Below, one piece after another: positions 6,931-9,895 of a stretch of 9,895 nt of DNA. How positions within the stretch are numbered: the stretch's first letter is position 1; each line of letters begins with the position of its first letter. The notes beneath the pieces were generated by a model that ran no database searches, was not told where the DNA came from, and saw only the letters and a program-made list of their open reading frames with translations. Made by a program: the position numbers and the translations under genes. Source of the stretch: Vulcanimicrobiota bacterium (GTDB lineage: Bacteria > Eremiobacterota > Eremiobacteria > Baltobacterales > Baltobacteraceae); the NCBI GenBank assembly GCA_028287545.1, contig JAQBPL010000359.1, positions 1-9,895 of the forward strand, read 5' to 3'.

Positions 6931-7101
6931 AGATCGCGTATTTCCAGGTGCCCGCTTGCTCAAAACCTGCTGATCCGCCCCCAAAAGCGCCAAAGGCTAT
7001 CTTTTGGAGACCTTCGTCCCACGCCGGAGAGCCCGCGGCCAGGCTCGCCGAACGGCCGTCACTGCACAGTACCCGTTCAAGCGCGGGGCGAAGGCCACCC
7101 G
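6931..7101. promoter_or_regulatory. Divergent intergenic region (glpX / sensor kinase)
   Basis: These 171 bases must hold the promoters of both flanking operons. CCAAAAG (6981-6987) and CTTTTGG (7001-7007) form a 7-bp inverted repeat 13 bases apart, a candidate operator. On the minus strand TTGAGC, 17 bases, TACGCG lies just before the glpX ATG and could be a weak promoter giving an almost leaderless message. No convincing plus-strand promoter is seen. Confidence 0.3.
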
Positions 7102-8235
7102 GTGCAAGAGCGGGACGTCGCCCTGTTCGGAGCGATCGCCGGCGCGCTGACGGCGACCGACCTCGAGCGCGCGCTCGAAGCGGCGCTGCGCGAGATCGTG
7201 CACGCACTCGATCTGGCCGCCGGCTGGATTTGGAATCTCGATCCGCAGACGGATCGGTTCTACCTCGCCGCCGCCCACGAGCTCCCGCCGTATCTGCGCG
7301 AGCCGGTGAAGATGACCGGCGATCCGTGCTGGTGCATGGAGTCGTTCGTCGACGGCGATTTCGATTCGAAGAACGTCGATACGATCTCGTGCTCGCGCCT
7401 GCGGAGCGGGCGGAACGAGCCGGGTGCCGCGACGACCTTGGGACTGCAGTCACACGCCTCGGTTTTGCTTCGCTTCGGCGATCGGCGGCTCGGCATCATG
7501 AACCTGTGTCCGCCGGTGGGCCGGCGCCTGGGCACGACCGACCTGCAGTTGCTCTCCGCGATCGGCGCGCAAATCGGCCTGGCGATCGAGCGCGGACGGC
7601 TGGCCGAGGCCGGTGCGAACGCCGCCCGCTCGGACGAGCGCGCGCGTTTGGCGCGCGAGATCCACGACACGCTGGCCCAGGATCTCACCGCGATCGCACT
7701 GCAGCTCGAGAGCGCGCTGCGCGACGCCGCACTCGACGGGCCGCCGGCCGACCGCGTTCGCACGGCGCTCGACTGTGCGCGCGCGTCGATGACGCGGGTG
7801 CGCGCGTCGGTGCTCAGCCTGCGCGCCGATCCCCTGGAGGGCCGTTCGCTGGCCGCCGCGCTGGCGGCGCTGGCGCGCAAGACCAGCTCGGAGACGGGGA
7901 TGCGGGTCGCGTTCCACGAGCACGGCGTGCCGGCGCTCTCGTACGACACCGACGTGGAGCTCTACCGCATCGCCGCCGAGGCCTTGGCCAACGCGCGTAT
8001 GCACGCCGGCGCGTCGCGGATCGATCTCGAACTGATCGGCTCCGGCGGCGGCGCGTTCTCGCTGCGCGTCCGCGACGACGGATCGGGCTTCGATCCCGCG
8101 GCGCGCGACGCCGACCGCTACGGCTTGGTGGGGATGGAAGAGCGCGCGCGTCTGGCCGGCGCGGTGCTTCGGATCGATTCGAAGCCGGGAGGCGGCACGT
8201 GCATCGAGGTCGCGATGAGGGGCGGCGCGCCATGA
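7102..8235 (+). CDS. GAF-domain sensor histidine kinase (NarL/DesK-type)
   Basis: This predicted soluble kinase has 377 residues and no membrane segment. A GAF domain (about 15-165) is followed by a HisKA_3 dimerisation helix with the phospho-acceptor H188 (ARLAREIHDTLAQDL) and a HATPase_c domain: N box around N297 (AAEALANARMHAG), DDGSGFD (325-331), GLVGMEERA (341-349) and GGGT (363-366). The GAF domain carries a cysteine motif, C76-W-C78 and C97 (ISCSRLR), which could bind a metal or sense redox state; this is inferred. The GTG at 7102 is preferred because GAAGG lies about 8 bases upstream and GAF homology starts soon after. The frame stays open upstream to an ATG at 6919 inside glpX, giving unrelated residues. 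The stop overlaps the regulator start as ATGA, so the two form one unit. Confidence 0.9.
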   Translation: MQERDVALFGAIAGALTATDLERALEAALREIVHALDLAAGWIWNLDPQTDRFYLAAAHELPPYLREPVKMTGDPCWCMESFVDGDFDSKNVDTISCSRLRSGRNEPGAATTLGLQSHASVLLRFGDRRLGIMNLCPPVGRRLGTTDLQLLSAIGAQIGLAIERGRLAEAGANAARSDERARLAREIHDTLAQDLTAIALQLESALRDAALDGPPADRVRTALDCARASMTRVRASVLSLRADPLEGRSLAAALAALARKTSSETGMRVAFHEHGVPALSYDTDVELYRIAAEALANARMHAGASRIDLELIGSGGGAFSLRVRDDGSGFDPAARDADRYGLVGMEERARLAGAVLRIDSKPGGGTCIEVAMRGGAP

Positions 8236-8849
8236 TCCGCGTCGCGATCGTCGACGATCATCCCGTCGTCGCCGACGGCATCGCCGCCAACCTGCGGTCC
8301 GATCCGAAGATCGACATCGTCGCGACGGGTGCGACCGCCGACTCGGCGGTCCAGATCGCTCGCGACCACGCCCCCGACGTGCTGATTCTCGATCTCGAAC
8401 TCGGCGGCCGCAGCGGCTTGGACGCCGTCGCCGCGGTGCGCGCCGCGTCGGCGAAGACGCGCATCGTCGTCTTCAGTGCTTTTGCGGGCGAAGAGCGGGT
8501 GGCGAGCGCGTTCGAGCGCGGCGTCGACTCCTACGTGCTCAAGGGGACGCCAAGCGACGAGCTCGTCGCGGTGATCCACGCGGTCGCGAGCGGCGGGACG
8601 CGCATTCCGCCCGACATCGCGGCCCAGCTCGCGCGCGCCGTGCGCACGCCGCGCCGCGAACGCATCACCCTGCGCGAGCGCGAGATTCTCGCGATGCTGG
8701 CGGAAGGTCTTTCGAACCGCGCCGCGGCGGATCAGCTGGGCATCTCCGAACGAACCGTCAAGTTCCACGTCGGCGAGATCCTCGCACGCCTCGGTGCCGA
8801 CAACCGCGCGCAAGCCGTCGCGATCGCGCAGGCCCGCGGCCTGCTCTGA
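8232..8849 (+). CDS. NarL/FixJ-type response regulator
   Basis: This 205-residue partner of the kinase just upstream overlaps it by ATGA. The receiver domain has acidic residues D8 and D9 (IVDDHP), phospho-acceptor D54 (LILDLELGG), switch residue S82 and K104 (YVLKGTPSDE). The C-terminal LuxR-type helix-turn-helix spans about 145-203 (ITLREREILAMLAEGLSNRA, then ADQLGISERTVKFHVGEILA). All key residues are present, so it should be phosphorylated by H188 of the kinase and bind DNA as a dimer. Its targets are not visible; the divergent glpX promoter region is an obvious candidate. GAGGGG at 8216-8221 can act as ribosome binding site, though coupling to the kinase is likely. The next gene is convergent with only 24 bases between. 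Confidence 0.95.
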   Translation: MIRVAIVDDHPVVADGIAANLRSDPKIDIVATGATADSAVQIARDHAPDVLILDLELGGRSGLDAVAAVRAASAKTRIVVFSAFAGEERVASAFERGVDSYVLKGTPSDELVAVIHAVASGGTRIPPDIAAQLARAVRTPRRERITLREREILAMLAEGLSNRAAADQLGISERTVKFHVGEILARLGADNRAQAVAIAQARGLL

Positions 8850-8873
8850 CCCCGCACGATATCCTCTCGGATT

Positions 8874-9188
8874 TCACTTCCCTTTCAGTCCGTCGCGCCA
8901 GGCGATAACTTCGAGTTCGACCCGGACTGCGTCTTCGACGGCAACTACAGGGCTCGCCTGGAATACAAACGCAGGTAACATCGAGCAAAACTTGTGAACC
9001 GTCAACGGATCATCGCAGTCCACCAACATATGCCCGCCCCACTCGCCCACGCGCACTACGAAGAACTCGATCTTGAAGTTGGCCGGCGCCTTCCACTGGC
9101 CAAACACATCAAGGATTCGCTTCTGGGCATTCTCGTACTCGATAGGCGAACCTTGAGGGCGTTCGAACCAACTAATCACGTACTTCAT
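8874..9188 (-). CDS. DUF3303 domain protein
   Basis: This 104-residue protein matches DUF3303 in pattern: the opening MKYVISWFERPQGSPIEYEN, then AQKRILDVFGQWKAP, FVVRVGEWGGHMLVDCDDP, and the closing AVRVELEVIAWRDGL. Small cytoplasmic proteins of this family have no established function and probably adopt a ferredoxin-like dimeric fold. I chose ATG at 9188 because GGAGG (9195-9199) is 6 bases upstream; the ATG at 9194 abuts that site and is too close. A TATAAT box lies upstream (9253-9258). The gene is convergent with the response regulator. Its codons are less GC-biased than the neighbours', and it sits next to an insertion-sequence remnant, so recent acquisition is possible. Confidence 0.85.
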   Translation of the reverse strand: MKYVISWFERPQGSPIEYENAQKRILDVFGQWKAPANFKIEFFVVRVGEWGGHMLVDCDDPLTVHKFCSMLPAFVFQASPVVAVEDAVRVELEVIAWRDGLKGK

Positions 9189-9252
9189 CGGCATCCTCCG
9201 TCACGGCGTTGAAATCCTCGGAACGATTGCTGTTTGGACGTGCGAATCAATG

Positions 9253-9258
9253 ATTATA
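9253..9258 (-). promoter_or_regulatory. TATAAT -10 box for the DUF3303 gene
   Basis: On the minus strand the sequence reads TATAAT, a perfect -10 hexamer, in an AT-rich patch. Transcription would start near 9246, giving a leader of about 58 bases. No good -35 hexamer is present at 16-18 bases; instead the imperfect inverted repeat GGTTTTCAGATTGAAACC (9260-9277, plus strand) covers that position, suggesting an activator or repressor site. Confidence 0.5.
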
Positions 9259-9368
9259 TGGTTTTCAGATTGAAACCACTTTCTTGGGTTTGCTTCCAGG
9301 CAACGTACGTTAAAGCCGATTCCCCAAATGACCGGGATCCGAAAACCTCGATGTTCGCCGTTTCAGGC

Positions 9369-9600
9369 TCAGGACCATAACTCTGCGATCCGCTGCATAA
9401 TTGCCGCGAATAACTGCCGCGGGATGGCTACTTCTGCCATCTGAAACGTGACATAGCGGCCATGGCTGACGACCTTCGCACCGATCTCGATCAGCTTTTC
9501 GCGCAGGCTCGTGAGCGACCACTCCTTGCTCGGCTCGGGGGGCGCCGGCGTGCGTAGGAATTACCGATAAACTGTGAGCAGCTAAAAATGACGGGACGAC
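9369..9600 (-). pseudogene. IS1380-type transposase, C-terminal remnant, frameshifted
   Basis: Reading the minus strand from 9560 to the TGA at 9369-9371 gives FLRTPAPPEPSKEWSLTSLR, then EKLIEIGAKVVSHGRYVTFQ, MAEVAIPRQLFAAIMQRIAE and LWS. The WSLTSLREKL, IGAKVVSHGRYV.FQMAEVA and PR.LF motifs are the conserved C-terminus of IS1380-type DDE transposases. Just upstream, a different frame reads FSCSQFIGN, which fits the usual F.LAYNLGNFLRT stretch if one T is missing at about 9560. The gene is therefore broken by a 1-base deletion, and homology fades beyond about 9600. The DDE catalytic core is absent, so it cannot be active. Terminal inverted repeats could not be identified with confidence. The family call rests on recalled family sequence, not a search. 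Confidence 0.7.
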
Positions 9601-9642
9601 AAGTTCGCTTCTACGCGGCACGCAGCGCTAAATCGATTCGGA

Positions 9643-9728
9643 CGTAGCGAAGTTCGTCGCTCCTGTCCGTTCGGACAGGGAAGCCCCCCGGCTTCGGAGC
9701 GGCGCGCCGGGCGCGCGCATTCGCTACG
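9643..9728 (+). promoter_or_regulatory. Four-helix structured segment upstream of the dehydrogenase
   Basis: CGTAGCGAA (9643-9651) pairs perfectly with TTCGCTACG (9720-9728) and encloses three more hairpins in a row: CCTGTCC/GGACAGG (9662-9668, 9673-9679, loop GTTC), GAAGCC/GGCTTC (9680-9685, 9690-9695, loop CCCC) and GCGCGC/GCGCGC (9702-9707, 9711-9716, loop CGG). The closing strand ends 8 bases before the ATG at 9737. The arrangement resembles a multi-branched leader RNA, but high GC makes chance pairing easier. No known riboswitch is recognised. Confidence 0.35.
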
Positions 9729-9736
9729 CTGGGGGC

Positions 9737-9895
9737 ATGAACGACACCACCTGGTTCGAACGCGGACACGTCGCGATCGTCACCGGCGCCTCGAAGGGCT
9801 TCGGCCGCGCCGTCGCCGTCGAATTGGCCCGGCGCGGGATCTCGCTGATCATCGACGCGCGCGGCGAGGCTGCACTCGACGAGGCCGCACGCGAA
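9737..9895 (+). CDS. Short-chain dehydrogenase/reductase, N-terminal fragment
   Basis: The first 53 residues are present and the gene runs off the right edge. The N-terminus is MNDTTWFERGHVAIVTGASK, and the TGxxxGxG cofactor motif is TGASKGFG at residues 16-23. The second beta strand, LIIDARGEAALDEA (37-50), is also typical of the classical SDR family. SDRs reduce or oxidise alcohols, ketones and related groups with NAD(P). The substrate and catalytic YxxxK lie outside the window. The ATG at 9737 has only GGGGG one base upstream, which is too close for a normal ribosome binding site, so the message may be leaderless, with TACGCT (9725-9730) as a possible -10. A structured segment lies directly upstream. 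Confidence 0.88.
   Translation, partial: MNDTTWFERGHVAIVTGASKGFGRAVAVELARRGISLIIDARGEAALDEAARE

Noticed and set aside
6931..6993. N-terminal extension of glpX from a TTG at 6993
   Set aside because: The extra 21 residues do not belong to the family, and homology starts at the ATG at 6930.
6922..7012. Inverted pair GGTCTCCA (6922-6929) and TGGAGACC (7005-7012) around the divergent promoter
   Set aside because: The left arm is simply the first codons of glpX, and 8 bp at this distance can arise by chance.
6948..8849. A single 633-residue frame that would fuse extra sequence to the response regulator
   Set aside because: The part before 8232 is the kinase read in the wrong frame. The ATGA overlap at 8232-8235 shows two separate genes.
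9310..9621. A 103-residue minus-strand frame
   Set aside because: It runs across the transposase remnant in another frame and has no recognisable content; the conserved IS1380 residues are in a different frame.
9643..9728. A tRNA gene, because of the four-way cloverleaf shape
   Set aside because: Neither strand has a T-arm GTTCRA-type loop, the conserved D-loop GG or a proper 7-bp acceptor with anticodon loop.

Overview
The window is a GC-rich bacterial chromosomal segment with short intergenic gaps, several overlapping start/stop codons and heavy use of GC-ending codons. No rRNA, tRNA, CRISPR array or intact mobile element is visible. The gene content (bacterial alpha-2-macroglobulin, class II fructose-bisphosphatase, an HD-GYP regulator, a NarL-type two-component pair and DUF3303) fits a GC-rich environmental bacterium. 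A lineage such as Candidatus Eremiobacterota is possible, but that is an impression and not a demonstrated assignment.

Layout. Bases 1-696 are the 3' end of an alpha-2-macroglobulin gene, followed by a 15-bp hairpin. Bases 887-2350 encode a stand-alone LuxR-type regulator with a long helical N-terminal region. The gene lies between two perfect copies of a 21-bp sequence in inverted orientation (803-823 and 2363-2383). Next come a 19-residue hydrophobic peptide gene (2458-2517) with its ribosome binding site inside a stem-loop, a 73-residue possible helix-turn-helix protein (2522-2743) and a response regulator with an HD-GYP c-di-GMP phosphodiesterase output (2734-3777). Bases 3857-4234 encode a small exported Asn/Trp/Arg/Asp-rich protein. 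Its stop codon abuts that of a convergent operon.

That minus-strand operon is glpX (6930-5929) followed by an acyl-CoA ligase (5932-4235), joined by a TTGA overlap. Divergent from glpX is a GAF histidine kinase (7102-8235) coupled by ATGA to a NarL-type response regulator (8232-8849). Convergent with the latter is a DUF3303 gene (9188-8874, minus) with a TATAAT box. Bases 9369 to about 9600 hold the frameshifted C-terminal remnant of an IS1380-type transposase. A highly structured segment (9643-9728) precedes the start of a short-chain dehydrogenase (from 9737) that runs off the window.

How the parts may work together. Two signalling modules dominate: a LuxR / small peptide / HD-GYP block that could control c-di-GMP turnover, and a cysteine-containing GAF sensor kinase with its regulator. 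The glpX-ligase operon plausibly links fatty-acid activation to gluconeogenesis. The least ordinary parts are the 21-bp inverted repeats around the LuxR gene, the tiny peptide with its hairpin leader, and the four-helix structure ahead of the dehydrogenase.
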